DNA of 64,000 bases. It comes from Ovis canadensis (lineage: Eukaryota > Chordata > Mammalia > Artiodactyla > Bovidae). Where the stretch lies: NCBI RefSeq assembly GCF_042477335.2, contig NC_091247.1, forward strand, positions 3,494,501 to 3,558,500. The letters are read 5' to 3'. Position 1 is the stretch's first letter. Every line of letters begins with the position of its first letter. A program made the translations under genes and the position numbers. This document shows, one piece after another, positions 1 through 12,815 of this stretch. The notes under the pieces were generated by a model, which saw only the letters and a list, made by a program, of their open reading frames with translations, was not told where the DNA came from and searched no databases.

Positions 1-1713
1 CTGAGCCACACCCAGGGCTCCCAGTTTTCGGCCCCTTTCCAAGGCCTGGGGATCTCATCTTAAGACCCTTGAGTCACATCTGCAAAGATAACTTTTCCAG
101 ATGAGGGCGCAGGTTCTGGGGTGGGTGTGGATTTCTGGGTCACACAGCAGCCTCTCCACAGGGAACCCACTGTAACCGGAGGGAAGGAGCGTTCCCCCCC
201 ACCCCCGACTCACTGCCAGGCGAGACTCGGGGGCTGGGTCTCCATGCCCTGGGCTGCTCAAAGCCAGGCTGCACTTTCTCCCTGAGCTGGGCCTTCCTGC
301 CGAGAAGGTGGTGGGCGGGATGTGGGCAGAGGCCACGGGGGCGGCTGTTCTCGGCATCATCTTCTTCCCAGAGAGCGCCCTCTTTGGCTCCAAGACCCCA
401 GGAAAGGGCTGTGGGACCCCAGTCTCCACCAGCAGCCCCTCCAGTCTTTGCTGACAGCAGACGCTGACTCTCCAGGGCCCAGGCGCCCGGCTTGCTCTGT
501 CTTTCCTCCTGCACGTCTTCCCACCATCTCTGGCGGCCTTCAGAGCACGGCTCTGGGGGGTACGCCCGTGTGCATACCTGCAAAAACCTCACCTCCCCCA
601 GGCAGCACGCGCTCATCGCCGCCTCCCCTGGCCCCTTTGAGAGCACCTCCCCGTCCCTCAGCTGCGTCCTGTCCCACGGGCTGGTTTGCGTGTGGTCTCA
701 GAAGGACTGAGGCGCCAGCTGTGTACCCAGAGTTGAGGAGTCGGGCTGCTCTCGGCAGGATTATTTCAAGATGCGTCTCCGCAGTCTCGGTGCCCAGAGC
801 TCAAGCCCGAGGTCGCTGGGTTACAGCTGCCTGTCCTCACCCTGCTGGGAGGAGTGGGGAGCAGGTTTGAGCAGCAGTGTCCGCTCCCCCAGCGTTCTGT
901 GCTGGCCCTGCCGGGCCTTGAGTGTGACCACTGGCCACCTGGGGCGTAGGGAGCCCGCAGCTGCCAAGTGCGGGATTGCGTGGTTCCCCAGGACCACGGT
1001 TTCTCCAGGTGGGCTGCAGGCGGACGGAGCCTGGAGGCCAGATGGAAGACCCAGGCACAAAGCTCCTATAGCACACAAGTCTACTCACATGAAACGACCA
1101 GAACGGGCAGAATCACAGGCTGAAAGTCAGTGGATTTGGGGGCTAGGAAGGGGTCTCCCTGGGGTGCAACGCGGCCGTGCTGACGCCAGATGGAGGTGGC
1201 CCCACAGAACTGTGAGTGAGTCAAGCGCCACTAACAGTGCGCCGGAAAGTGGTTAATTCATATTTTGTGAATTTCACCCCCATATTGAAAAAGAGAGGAA
1301 AAAGAAAAATCCTAGATTGCCTCCAACTTTCTTTCCAGTTACAACTTTTATGATTTTTAAGCCCATCTCACCTGTATCTTTTTTTTTTAACCTCTTTTAT
1401 CATCTATTCATTATCACCAAACTAATAGATTCCATTTCCCAGGAAATTCATGAAAAGGCGACAAAGAGGAGAACGCCCAGGGCTGAGCCCGGGGGTAGGG
1501 AGGCCGTGGGTACAGCACCCAGGAGCCTCTCCTTGGAGGCGGCGGGCAGCGGCCGTGTCCGGAGCAGAGGCTTGGGGAGCAGCAAGGGCGTCCAGATGGC
1601 CAGGGGCAGGCGCTGCCCCTGGAAGGACACAGGACAAGCCCACCAGGAGGAGGCCAACCCCTAAGCTGCCTCTCTGATCCGCGGTGGGAAAAGGCAAGCA
1701 GAAAGTCTGGAAA
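1..1713. other. Upstream intergenic DNA, no gene seen
   Basis: GC-rich unique sequence with scattered open frames on both strands and no conserved motif, splice pattern or repeat that I recognise. Confidence 0.6.
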
Positions 1714-1714
1714 G

Positions 1715-1944
1715 GGACTTCCCGGGTGGTCCAGTGGTTAAGAATCCACCTTACAACGGAGAGGACGTGGGTTGGATCCCTAGTTGGGGGACTGAGATCC
1801 AACATGCTGAGGAGCCACTAAGGCTGTGTGCGGAGGCTACTGAAGCCCGGACACCACAACTAGGGTCTGCAGACGCCATACCGGAAGACCCAACGTGCTG
1901 CAACCAAGCCCCACGGCAGCCAAATTAATAGCTTTCAGAAAAAA
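1715..1944 (+). mobile_element. CHR-type tRNA-Glu SINE
   Basis: Starts GGACTTCCCGGGTGGTCCAG with a tRNA-like B box (GGTTGGATCCC). TCTGGAAAG flanks it at 1706-1714 and 1945-1953. Confidence 0.85.
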
Positions 1945-2126
1945 TCTGGAAAGAACCCAGTTGGGCTCTCCCGGGTCTCACATGAAGTCTTCACTCTTCC
2001 TTCATGTTTGTCCGTGGGTTTCAGATTTCCCACCTGGGCTTGTGGTGCTGTTATAATCAAAATGGTTTATTAAGCCCAGCTTGCATGTTTCCTCGTAGAG
2101 GACTAGCAGGTGGTACATACCTGTGT

Positions 2127-2345
2127 GCCGTGTGCTAGGTTGCTCCAGGTGTGTCTGACTCCATGACTCCATGAACGGTAGTCCACCCAGCTCCTCTGTT
2201 CATGGGATTCTCCTGGCAAGAAGACTGGAGTGGGCTGGCAAGCCCTCCTCCAGGGAGTCCTCCCCATCCAGGGATCGAACCTTGGTCTCTTATGCCTCCT
2301 GCTTTGGCAGGCATGTTCTTTACCACCAGCATTACCTGGAAGCCC
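2127..2345 (-). mobile_element. Bov-tA SINE
   Basis: Antisense Bov-tA with TGGGATTCTCCTGGCAAGAA and GGGATCGAACC, moderately diverged. Confidence 0.85.
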
Positions 2346-2794
2346 TGATACGTTTCTAAGAGCGATATTTTAATACCGTCAAATGGGGGTGTTGTGGTTT
2401 TGTCTCTGCAAGTTTAGATGTGGAAGTAGTGAGACTGAGGGGCATTCATCATGGGCAGAAAAATGGCCTGAACCAGAAGGGGCTTCTGGGGTGCTGCAGC
2501 TCACCCACCACGCCGGAGACCCCACCTCGGCTCCTGGGACCCTGTTCAGAGGCTGTAGGGGAATCCGCGTGCAGCGTCCACTCAGGAGAGTGGACTCAGG
2601 AGAGTGGGCTCAGGGTGAGCGGCCCTCTGTCCCTGGGGGCACCTGCAGGATATGATGTGACCCAGGGTTCCTAAGCCAGCCAGGCATTTGGGACCCACAT
2701 CCCCCACTAGGCCTGGTTGGGGGGAGGGGTGCTCTGTGACAAAGGTGTTGAATCGCCAATGAACTAACGCAGTTATTTTAAAAAGCTCACCTCA

Positions 2795-3083
2795 GGGCTT
2801 CCTTGGCCCAGGGATAAGCCGATGCAGGAGGCTGAGCTCAGTCCCTGGTCTGGGAAGATCACACATGCCGCAGGGCAACAAAGCCACAAGTACTGGGCCT
2901 GTGCTCCGGAGCCCGGGAGCCCAGAGTCCTGAGCCCAGAGCTCCAGCTACTGAAGCCGAGCGCCCGAGAGCCCATGCCCTGCACCAAGAGAGGCCACCCA
3001 GTGAGAAGCCCCTGCCTCGCCACTGGAGAGAAGCCGCGCAGCAGTGAAGACCCAGCGCAGCCAAAAATGAATGAGTAAATAAA
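2795..3083 (+). mobile_element. CHR-type SINE
   Basis: Begins GGGCTTCCTTGGCCCAG and ends in an A-rich AATGAATGAGTAAATAAA tail. Confidence 0.82.
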
Positions 3084-4463
3084 ATTAACGGCTCAGTGAG
3101 TTAAGAAGTTCAGATGGCTCCGCAGGACGCGTGGCAAGCAGTCCTGCCCAAGTGTTTGGGATTGCAGGGCAGCAGAGTGTGGACTCGGGGGTGGTGGGGA
3201 GAGCGCGTGCTCAGAGGCCAGTGTCGCAGGAAGTGCTGGCCCTGGCCGGAGACACGGACCCCATCACTGGGCTTGGGGGTGACGGAGGCTCGATCCATCC
3301 AAGGCGTCCCCACTGCCCCTTCCCAGTCCTGCCACGAGGGCTGGCACCCAGGGCCCACGCTCTGCTGACCAGTGGGGAAGCAGCGTCCATGCACGTCACA
3401 GCTCGATTGCATCGCAGCCTGGTGGTGGTGCCGGATGGGAGCGTCTGGGCAGCGCGAGGATGGGGTGGGCTGGGGGCAGCTCTGGTGGTCTCAGAGGAGC
3501 CAGGGCAGCGTGTGTAGCCTGGGGTGTGTCCTGGGCTCACCTGCCCCCAGGAGGTGGACAAGGGGACAGCAAAGGGCAGAGTCAGGGTGGACAGGCTAAT
3601 CCCAAGAGGGGACCTGGAGGACAAGGAGCAGATGGCTTCTCCCAGGGGAGCAGGGGCGACGGCATGTGGCGATGGTTTCGGTCCTTCTCAGCCCAAACCT
3701 CCCGACAGGCTCTCCCTGCCTCTCTCGCGAGGGGGAGATTAACTGTTAATTAATCTAGCTTAAATTGAATTAGCACTTCTCCCTGGGGGAGTGTCTGTGA
3801 ATGGAGGGTCGGGAGGCTGGGCGTCTCCGGCTGAGTGCTGGGGTGTGCGGTGTTTGCTGGGTGGCCAGGTCCCGGTCAGCCACGGTTGTCACTCGAGTGT
3901 CCCCAGGACTCTCCCAGAGGTTGACTAGCTGTGGGATCCTCAGGTCCAGTTAGTGCGTGGATGGGACCCCGTGGCAGCACCCCCCATGCTGGGTCTGTGC
4001 CCCCTCACTCTCCTAGGGGGCTCCCCCTGCAGTCGTGGTTTGTGCCCAGCTGCCCACTAGCCACGGTGAGCAGGCCATCCTGCCAGTCCTGCCCAGAGGT
4101 TCCCATGAGCGCTAAATGGAAGGTCCGGCAGTGAAGCCCTGGGGCAGGTGGCCCGCGGGGGCCGCGGCCATCAGCTGGGGAGATCAGGTGCATGCAACAG
4201 TGTCCCAGCAGGGAGTGGCACGCTCCAGGCCAGCAAAAGTGTGGACAGGACTGAGTACTTGGCACGGAGCAGGTGGGCAGAGAGCTTGGCAGAGCTGGCC
4301 TTGGGGCTCCCTCCAGCCTTGAGGGGTTCTCTCAAGAGCAGGGGAGCCCAGAAGCTGGGCTGGGGCTGGTGGGGCTGGTCTTGAAGCTATGGCTGCACAG
4401 CTGGGCCCTGGTCTTGCTTTGTTTTTTTCATTAATAGATGTTATTTTTTGGTGGTGTTGTGCT
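3084..4463. other. Intergenic DNA, no feature seen
   Basis: GC-rich, with overlapping open frames but nothing recognisable. A short AT-rich patch (3735-3775) stands out. Confidence 0.55.
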
Positions 4464-4671
4464 TGTGTGCTAAGTCGTTTCAGCCGTGTCCAACTCTTTG
4501 TGACCCCACGGACTGTAGCCAGCCAGGCTCCTCTGTCCATGGGATTCTCCAGGCAAGAATGCTGGAGTGGGTGGCCATTCCCCTCTCCAGGGCCATTCCC
4601 GACCCAGGGATCGAACCCAGGTCTCCTGTTTTGCAGGCAGATTCTTTACCACTGAGCCACCTGGGAAGCCC
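4464..4671 (-). mobile_element. Bov-tA SINE
   Basis: Antisense copy ending CCACCTGGGAAGCCC, with GATCGAACCCAGGTCTCCTG. Confidence 0.88.
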
Positions 4672-4909
4672 ACATGTGGTTTCAGGTTCACAGAATATTG
4701 AGGGGAAGTACAGTGTTCTCACGACCCGCCCCCGGCAACCAGTGTCTCCTTTTAACACCCTTTTAACATCTCACGGTAGTGCAGTGCGTGTGTTCCAGCT
4801 GAAGCCCTGCTAGCGCGTTGTTATTAACTAAACCCCACCGTTCTGGTAGGATTCACTCTCAGTGGTGCACTTTCAGTGGTTTTGACAAATACATAACGAC
4901 ATGTACCCA

Positions 4910-5117
4910 GGCTTCCCCGGTGGCTCAGTGGTAAAGAACCTGCCTACAGAGCAGAAGACATGGGGAACGCGGGTTCAGTCTCTGGGTCGGGAAGATTCCC
5001 TGGAAGAGGAAATGGCAGCCCACTCCAGTATTCTTGCCTGGGAAATTCCACTGACAGAGGAGCCTGGCGGGCTGCAGTCCATGGTGTTGCAAAGAGTCGG
5101 ACACGACTGAGCAGGCA
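4910..5117 (+). mobile_element. Bov-tA SINE
   Basis: GGCTTCCCCGGTGGCTCAGT start, AGAGTCGGACACGACTGAGC end. Confidence 0.88.
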
Positions 5118-5151
5118 CACAGTGCAATCTACTATGATAATATTGCACAGA

Positions 5152-5467
5152 GGGACTTCGCTGGTGGCTCAGAATCTGCCTACCAAGGCAGGGGACAAGG
5201 GTTCGATCTCTGACTTAGGAAGATCGCACATGCCGAGGAGCAGCTAAGTCCAAGCGCCACAGCTACTGAGCCTGTGTGCTAGAGCCCATGAGCAAGCTAG
5301 CAACTACTGAAGCCCGTGTGCCTGGAGTGCAATGAGAGGCCACCACAATGAGAAGTCCGCACACGGAGACTAGACAGTAGCCCCCCGCTCGCCACAGCCA
5401 GAAAGAAAGCCCACGCGCAGCAGTGAAGACCCAGTGCAGCCGGAAGTAAATCAACACGGTTAAAAAA
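5152..5467 (+). mobile_element. CHR-type SINE
   Basis: GGGACTTCGCTGGTGGCTCAG start, with the long 3' body found in CHR copies (CAGTGAAGACCCAGTGCAGC). Confidence 0.83.
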
Positions 5468-5468
5468 A

Positions 5469-5900
5469 TCGCACCACACGGAGCAGCTTCACTGCCCTAA
5501 ACATCCCGTGTGCTCCCCCAGTTCACGCCTCCCTCCCTCCTCCTGGCAACCGCCAGTTTTTCACCTGTCTCCACAGTTTTCCCGAGTGTCACGTAGTTGG
5601 AAAGTGTAGCCTTTCCAGACTGGCTCCTCCCACTGACCCATGCGCGTTGCAGTCTCCTCCGTGTCTTTTCGTGGCTCGATACCTCATTTCTTTTCAGTGC
5701 TGAATAATAGGCCACTGTCTGGGTGGATCGGTTTATTCATTTACCTCCTGAAAAGGGCCTCTTGGTTGCTCCCAAGTCTTATCAGTTAAGAATAAGCCTG
5801 CTACAAACATCCATGTGCGGGTTTTGTGTGGACAGGAGTTTCCAGCTCTTTTGGGTAAATAGCCAGGAGCACGCTTGCTGAATCTGTGTCATTTTCATTA
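5469..5900. mobile_element. L1 3'-end fragment
   Basis: Contains CTGCTACAAACATCCATGTG and TTTTGGGTAAATAGCCAGGA, typical of diverged L1 3' ends. Related pieces lie at 4672-4909, 7895-8028 and 8572-8800. Confidence 0.6.
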
Positions 5901-7348
5901 ATCGGGAGTGGGGGGTGGGGCGATGGGTGTTGTTTGGGCATTGATGGAGACGGAAGGGGCAGGCCACCTCCAAGCTACCCTGCCCTCAGCATCCTGGTCT
6001 GAGAGATTGGGGGCACCTCTGTCCCCCAGCTTTGGCCCCCCCTTCCCAGCTGATGCCCGGTCTCCTCTCCCTGGAGCGCTGCTGGGAGGGGCAGTGGGCA
6101 GGCCACATCTTGGCATAGGTGCTCTCCACTAAGGACACTGTCGGTGCGATGTGGGGTGTGTGACAGTCAGTCTTCACGGGGCTCAGGAAGCCCTGAGCAC
6201 CTGTCCACACCCCCAGCACTGCCCTGGGAGCCGTCTGGTCTAGGCAGGAGTGTCGGGGGCCAGGTGTCTCCGTCAGAAGGACCCTGGCGCAGGTGGCATC
6301 TCTCACACGAGCTGACTCATGGGGGAGGCCCCCCCCCAACATCCCACTGAGAAAGTCTCGATGCTTCCCGCCCGCAGCAGCCGGACCTCCTCGAACCTGT
6401 CACCACACCTCGAGATCAGAGTGTGAACGAGGTTCAGTTACATCATGACATTCACCCACAGATGGCCGGAGGGGCCACCCCTGTGACGGCGCCCACCCGG
6501 CCTGAGGACCACCTGCACGGGACATGTGACTTGATCTTTAGTTTTCCATCCTGTCAATCAGATTCCATTGCACCATAAGGACGTTTGGGCAACAGGACAG
6601 GGTACTCACGCCGCCATCGCTGCCTCGAGGAGTCTAGGGGGAGCGGCTGCTGCTCCTTCTGTCCCAGGAACAAAGGGTTTTCCCCTTTTCTGTCGGAAGC
6701 GTTTTCCAGTGAGTTAAAGATGCCGGATGAGATAGGATGCCCTCAGCAGCCGGTCTGGAGTCCAGATTCTGCCACTTTGGAACCGGCCTCCCGAACACAA
6801 GGCCATGGGCTCCTGAGCCAAGTGCATCGCCGCCCTTCACGCAGGCTCCAGGGTTCCGGCTGCCCCGCAGACCATCTGGGCTCTAGGTGCTGTTAATATT
6901 CTCGTTTTTTGTTCCACGTTTTAGGTTTGTGCCAAGAAGATAATTTCTTTAACAATGAAGGATGTTTAAAATTCCCTTCCTCTTTTCCTTTTTAATGGAA
7001 GTAAGGCTTACACTCAGGACATGGTGTGTGGCACCCACATGTACACCACGCCGACGGATGGCCTGGGGCTTTCACCCGGATTGTCAAGCGGGACAGACCT
7101 GCCCCCACTTGCAAGCACAGCCCCTGAGCCGGCCCACTGAGTAAACAGACAGTGAAGCAGCAACAGGAAGAGACAGACGTTTCTGTCTCTGTCTCCATGA
7201 AGAAAGTCCCAGTACCTGGAAAGGAATGTGTTGGTCCCCCCTGTGAGTGGGGGGTAGTCAGGAAACAGTGAGGAAGCTGTGCTTTTGAGCTCAAGTACAA
7301 TACAATGAAGACGGTGAGAACTCGCTTCTATGATGTGTCTCTGCTCGT
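5901..7348. other. Intergenic DNA, no feature seen
   Basis: Unique sequence without a supported gene. Confidence 0.55.
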
Positions 7349-7592
7349 GGCTGTGCCGGGTCTTCGTCGCGCGCAGGCTTGTCTCTGGTTGCGGCAAGCC
7401 GGGGCTGCTCTCTTGCTTTGGTGTACGGGCTTCTCACGCATTGACTTCTCTGGCTGCGGAGCCCAGGCTGAGTAGTTGTGGTTCGCAGGCTTAGCTGCAT
7501 CGCAACGTGTGGGATCTTCCCGGGCCAGGGATCCTACCACGTCGCCTGTATCGCCAGGCAGGTTCTTGGCCACTGAACCACCAGGGAAGCCC
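7349..7592 (-). mobile_element. CHR-type SINE
   Basis: Antisense copy ending GAACCACCAGGGAAGCCC. Confidence 0.85.
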
Positions 7593-7692
7593 TCTGCTGA
7601 GTCCTGATTCCCACATCATAAAAGCCACTCTCTCAAAGTGCACAGTACAGTGGTTTTTAGTGAGTGACCATCAGCACTTCCAGCACATTCTT

Positions 7693-7891
7693 AGTGAAAG
7701 TCACTCAGTCGTGTCTGACTCTTTGCGACTCCCTGGACTGCCAAGCTTCTCTGTTTATGGAATTCTCCAGGCAAGAGTGCTGGAGTGGGTTGCCGTTTCC
7801 TCCTTCGGATGATCTTCCCAACCCAGGGATGGAGCCCAGGTCTCCCACATTGCAGGTGGATTCTTTACCGTCTGAGCCACCAGGGAAGCCC
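7693..7891 (-). mobile_element. Bov-tA SINE
   Basis: Antisense copy from AGTGAAAGTCACTCAG to GCCACCAGGGAAGCCC. Confidence 0.88.
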
Positions 7892-8028
7892 ATAGTCCCC
7901 CAGCACATTCTCATCACCCCCGAAACCCACCCGCACCCATTGACTGTCACTTGCCCCTGCCCATCCAGCCCCTGCACGCTGCACTGTCTCTGGGTCTGCC
8001 AGATCCGGACATTTCACATCAAAGGAAT

Positions 8029-8567
8029 TGATGCTGAAAGCTTGGCCTCCGGGCACCGGTGCCAAATTGAACCTCAGAGACAGTTTGGGGCAAAGCAGAA
8101 AAGAAGAGCTTTACTGATTTGCCAGGCAAAGGGGGCCACAGCAGGCTCATGCCCCTCGAAACTGTGTACCCCAACCTGGGGTTTCATGGCAGTGGCTCAA
8201 GGGGAGGGGGTGCTGATATTGATCAGGGTGTGCAGGGCCTTCATTCCCTGAGTCTGGCCCCGGGTGATCTCCTGCGGAGCTTCTGTGGTTATCGACTCAT
8301 GACCTCTCTCTGGAATGAGGAAGGCTTCATCGGGCAGTTAACATGGCCTGTCTGTTGAGGGTTTTCTGCAGGAGCGCTGAAGGGCACTGTTGAGTATGTC
8401 CCTTGAGGCAGAACCAGGACCCTGCCCTGAGGCTGCATTCCCTCCCTTCCTTGTCCTTTGGCGCTCAGGGAAGGTTCTGGAGGCTGAAGCTTATTCCCTG
8501 CCAACAAGAAATGGGGACACAGAAAAGCTCCTGTGCCCAGGAGCCCCCCAGGGTCCTCTCGGTTTCA
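8029..8567 (-). mobile_element. Solo LTR of an endogenous retrovirus
   Basis: A 539-bp segment begins TG and ends CA on both strands. It is flanked by GAAT at 8025-8028 and 8568-8571, matching a 4-bp target duplication. On the minus strand a degenerate poly(A) signal (AGTAAA) is followed by CTCTTCTTTTCTGC, the arrangement of an R-U5 region. No internal viral genes are present. It sits inside an L1 3'-end fragment. Confidence 0.75.
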
Positions 8568-8800
8568 GAATCACACGATCTAGGGCCTCTCATGTCTGGC
8601 TTCTCTCACTCAACATCGTGTTCTCGAGGTTCATCTGCATTGCAAGGCCTGTCAGAGCCTTTTATGGCTGAGTGATATTCCATCGTGTGGATGTACTGTG
8701 CTTACCCACAACCACCCACTGGGGGGCATCTAAGCTGTTTCCTCCTTTTGGCTACTGGGAACACAGCTGCTCTGAGCAGGTATGTGTGTGGCATGTGGTC

Positions 8801-10074
8801 TGTAGGGCTCTGAAGCTGGGGTGTCTCTCCAGGCTCCCTGGCCCCCGCCAGCTACAGGTAACCTGCCACTAACCTTTTCTGTACCAAGTACCCAGTGGGT
8901 AATCGGAGGGAGCCCATGGGCCCCTTCTGAGAAAACCCCTTCCAGCACATACTGTGAGATGAAAACGGAAATCAGCTGTCTTCAAACACGACTATTTAAA
9001 TGTTTTTAAATCATGGTAGAGTCATATGTGTGCTTCTTTATCCGTGCCTTAAACAAGCAACTCTGGCCGTGGTCCTGCGGATCAGTGGTGAGCAGTGGCT
9101 GCCCCAGGACATCCATGGCTGCCTTCTCTGTGTTGGCACTTCCAGCTGGCAGTCAGCTTCCAGCTAACGTCTAGGCTTATTTGGGCAGGGCTGGCCTGCC
9201 TGTTCTTTGGGGGCTACGGAAGCCCTGTGACCTGTGTGAAGCCAGCAGGTAGCTGTCAAGATCCTACATGCTCCACATGGTGCTTGATTCCATAAGACTT
9301 CGTCCCTGTTGACATTGTGGTAATCTAACCAAAATCCGTTAGAATTCATGGAATGGAGACTAAAAATAGAGACGGCATTATTTTATTTCGGTAAAGAAGA
9401 GGCAGCTGCCAAGTCAATAAAAAGGTTAACTCTGCCTTTTCTTCAGACTGAGTTCTCAGGGGCTCAGCGTAACGTGGTCACGACCATCGCCTGGCCATTG
9501 TCTTAGGTCCTAGTTCCAGATGGTCAGGCTGACACTTGGTTTCCTACTCTGCGCTCTGTATTTCCCCGAATATAGCTGACATTTCACTCGGAGTGTGCAT
9601 TGGGGTGACTTGGGGGGCGCACCAAGAGAATCAGTGTTAATAAGGAAAAATGAGGGGAGCTTGGGACTTGTGAGCGCCTTGGGGGAAAAGTAGGCAAAGA
9701 AACAGAAGTGAGCAGGCATAACCCCCAAGGGTGGTCATTTCTGTTCCTGAGGGTGTGGGAGGGCCTTTGGGTCAACTGGGGTGGTGGGGGAAGAAGCTTC
9801 AGAAGCAGAGTTTGGGAGGAGGTTGGTCCAGTACTTTTGCCTGGAAAATGCCATGGACAGAGAACCCTTGTAGGCTACAGTCCATGGGGTGGCAAAGACT
9901 CAGACACGACTGAGCGACTTCACTTCCCTTCATTTCAGGTCAGGGCTGCTAGCCTGAGGCACCCGGTGCTGCAGGGAGTTTCCACCTTTCCTTCCAGGCT
10001 GGACTCTGAAGGACCAGGTGTGGCCCTGTGTCCTCAAGCTCTGAGCTGGTGGGTTTAGAGCAGAAAGGAAAACA
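8801..10074. other. Intergenic DNA, only a partial SINE
   Basis: Apart from the BovA fragment at 9820 nothing is recognised. Confidence 0.55.
9820..9926 (+). mobile_element. Partial BovA SINE
   Basis: Only the 3' half is present: CCAGTACTTTTGCCTGG through ACACGACTGAGCGACTTC. Confidence 0.82.
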
Positions 10075-10393
10075 ATAGGAAAAAAACCCAACAAAGCTAG
10101 AGATCAGTATTTTCAAAAGTAAAATCAACAAGACTTGTGCTAGACTAACCAAAAAAAAAAAAAGAGGACTCAAATCAACAAAGGCATAAGTGAAACAAGA
10201 GACATTACAACAGATACCACAGAAATACAGAGACTTGTAAGAGACTACTATAAACACGCTCCCACAGGCTAAATAGCCTAGAGCTTAAATTCCCAGAAAC
10301 ATACAGCATGCCAAGACTGAATCACGAAGAAAGAGAAAAGCTAACTAGACCAATAACGACTAAAGAGATTGAGTCATCAAAAGTTTCCCAACA

Positions 10394-10678
10394 GGACTTC
10401 CCTGGTGGTCCAGTGGCTAAGAATCTGCCTGCCAATGCAGGGGGACACGGGTTCGATCCCTGGTCCAGGGGGATCCCACATACCTCAGGGCAACTAAGCT
10501 TGCATGTCACAGCTACTGAGCCTGAGGGCTCTAGAGCTCGAGGTCCACAAGAGAAGCCACCACAGTGAGAAGCCGGTGCACCGCTGGAGAGCAGCCCCCG
10601 CTTGCTGCAACTAGAGAAAGCCTGTGCAGTGACAAAGCCCCCGCACAGCCAATAAATAAGTAAACAAAAATTTAAAAA
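10394..10678 (+). mobile_element. CHR-type SINE in L1
   Basis: GGACTTCCCTGGTGGTCCAG start and AATAAATAAGTAAAC tail. The L1 sequence CCCAACA is repeated on both sides. Confidence 0.87.
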
Positions 10679-11230
10679 ATCTCCCAACAAAGAAAAGCCC
10701 AGTCCCAGACGGTTTCACTGGTGAATTCTACCAAGCCTTTAAAGAAGAATTAGTGCCAATCCTTTCCAAATTCCTCCAAAAACTTTTAGAGGGGTGAATT
10801 CTCTCATGTTCATTTCACAAGGCCAGCATTATTATTATCTTGATAACAAAGCTGAACAAGGGCACTGCAAGAAAAGAAAACTATAGACTTATATCCGTGA
10901 AGAATATGGATATAGAGATTCTCAACAGGGGACTAACAATAGCACATTAAAGGGTCATACACCATAATCAAGTGGGCTTCATCCCTGGGATGCAGGATGG
11001 CTCAAAATATGTAAATCACGAAACGTGATAAAACGCATTAATAGTAAAAGGTAAAATTACATGAGTATCTCCATACATGCACACAAAAAAAGCATTTGAC
11101 AAAATTCAACATACTTTTATGTCAAAGTCTCCACAAATTTGGTATGGAAGGAATTTAAGTTAACATAATACAGGGCATATATGACAATCACAGGTAAATC
11201 ATAGTGGTGAAAGGCTGAGAGCTTTCCTGC

Positions 11231-11370
11231 TTTTTTTTTAAGAAAGTCTTTATTTTGTTTTGGTGGTTCAGCATGTGGGATCTGTTTCCCAGTCAGGGAC
11301 GGAACCTGCACAAACCCCCGCAACAGGGGAAGAGCAGAGTTGCAACCACTGACTGCTAAGGATGTCCCTC
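11231..11370 (-). mobile_element. CHR-type SINE fragment
   Basis: Antisense, T-run at the left, CCAGTCAGGGACGGAACC in the middle. Confidence 0.75.
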
Positions 11371-11394
11371 CTTTTAGGATCACAAACAACGGAC

Positions 11395-11650
11395 TCATCC
11401 TCTGCTGCCTCCTCCTCCTGTTGCCATCAATCTTTCCCAGCATCGGGGTCTTTTCTAATGAGTCAGCTCTTTGGATCAGGTGGCCAGAGTACTGGAGCTT
11501 CAGCTTCAGCATCAGAAAGGATGAGATGATTAGATGGCATCACGGGCTCTTTGGACATGAATTTGAGTAAACTTCAGGAGATAGTGAAGGACAGAGGAGC
11601 CTGACGTGCTGCAGTCCATGGGCATGCAGAGTCGGACACGACTTAGCGAC
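11395..11650. mobile_element. BovB fragment with 5' inversion (fold-back)
   Basis: 11395-11515 is BovB in minus orientation. 11516-11650 continues the same element in plus orientation. The two segments are adjacent pieces of the BovB 3' end and share AGGATGA near the junction, the structure expected of twin priming. Confidence 0.8.
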
Positions 11651-12691
11651 GTGATCCAGCAATCTCACTTCTGGGCACATATCTGAAGGACACGAAATCA
11701 CTGTCTCAAACAGATATATGCCCCCTTCAAGTTCATTGCAGCAGCATTCAAAATATCTAAGACACGAAAACAACCTAAGCATGGGGGAATAGAGGAAATG
11801 TAGTATATGACAAAGTGTATGAATATCACCATAAAAACGAGGAAATCCTGCCATTTATGACAACATGAACTTACGTTGAGGGTATCATGCTAAAGAAACA
11901 TAAGCCAGACAGACGGACAAGAACTGCATGATCTCACTTATATGTGGAATCTAAAAAAATTAAACTCATAAAGAGTGTATTGGTGATTGGCAGAGGCTAG
12001 GGAGTGGGGGAAATGGGGAGATTTTGGTCAAAATATAGAAAAGCATAGTTACAAGATGAATACATCTGGGGTGTGTGGTGTACAGCACGCTGACAAGTTA
12101 ACAATACTGCATCGCATACCTGGAAGTTGCTAGGACAGCAAATTGCCCATGTTCTCACCACACACACACACAACTAGGGGACCCGATGGGCGTGTCAGGC
12201 AACCTTATGATGGCCATCATCTCACAGTATATACCTATACACAGGACAAATTATCACATCGCATGCCTTAAACTAACTCAATATCATGTCATTTATCTCA
12301 ATAACCCTCCACAAAATAATTTGCTAAACTTGAAAAAAAAATTATACACTTTGACCAAGAGGGATCTGAGGCTGGTTCAGTATCCAAAAGTTATTAATGT
12401 AAAGTACTACATTAACAGAATGAATAAAAATACCACATGATCATCTCCATAGCAAGATGGAGATCACACACCACACACACACCCCAAGCATTTGCTGAAA
12501 TCCAACAACCTTTCAAGATAAAAACACCCAACAAAACCGGAATAGAAGGGAACTTTCTCAACCTGATAAATACAAAGCCCCCCCCCCCCGCCCCCACCAG
12601 TTAACATCATACATACCCTGTGGTCAAAGAGTAGATGCTTCTCTCTTAAGAGCAGAACAAGTCAAAGATATCTGCTCTGCTACTTAAAAAC

Positions 12692-12815
12692 ATTTTTATT
12701 TTGGGGGATATACCATGTGGCATTTAGGATCATAGTTCCTGACCAGGGATTGAACCCAAGCCCCTTACGTTGGCAGAGTGGAGTCTTAAGCCACTAGACC
12801 ACCAGGGAAGTCCCT
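12692..12815 (-). mobile_element. CHR-type SINE
   Basis: Antisense copy ending GACCACCAGGGAAGTCCC. Confidence 0.85.
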
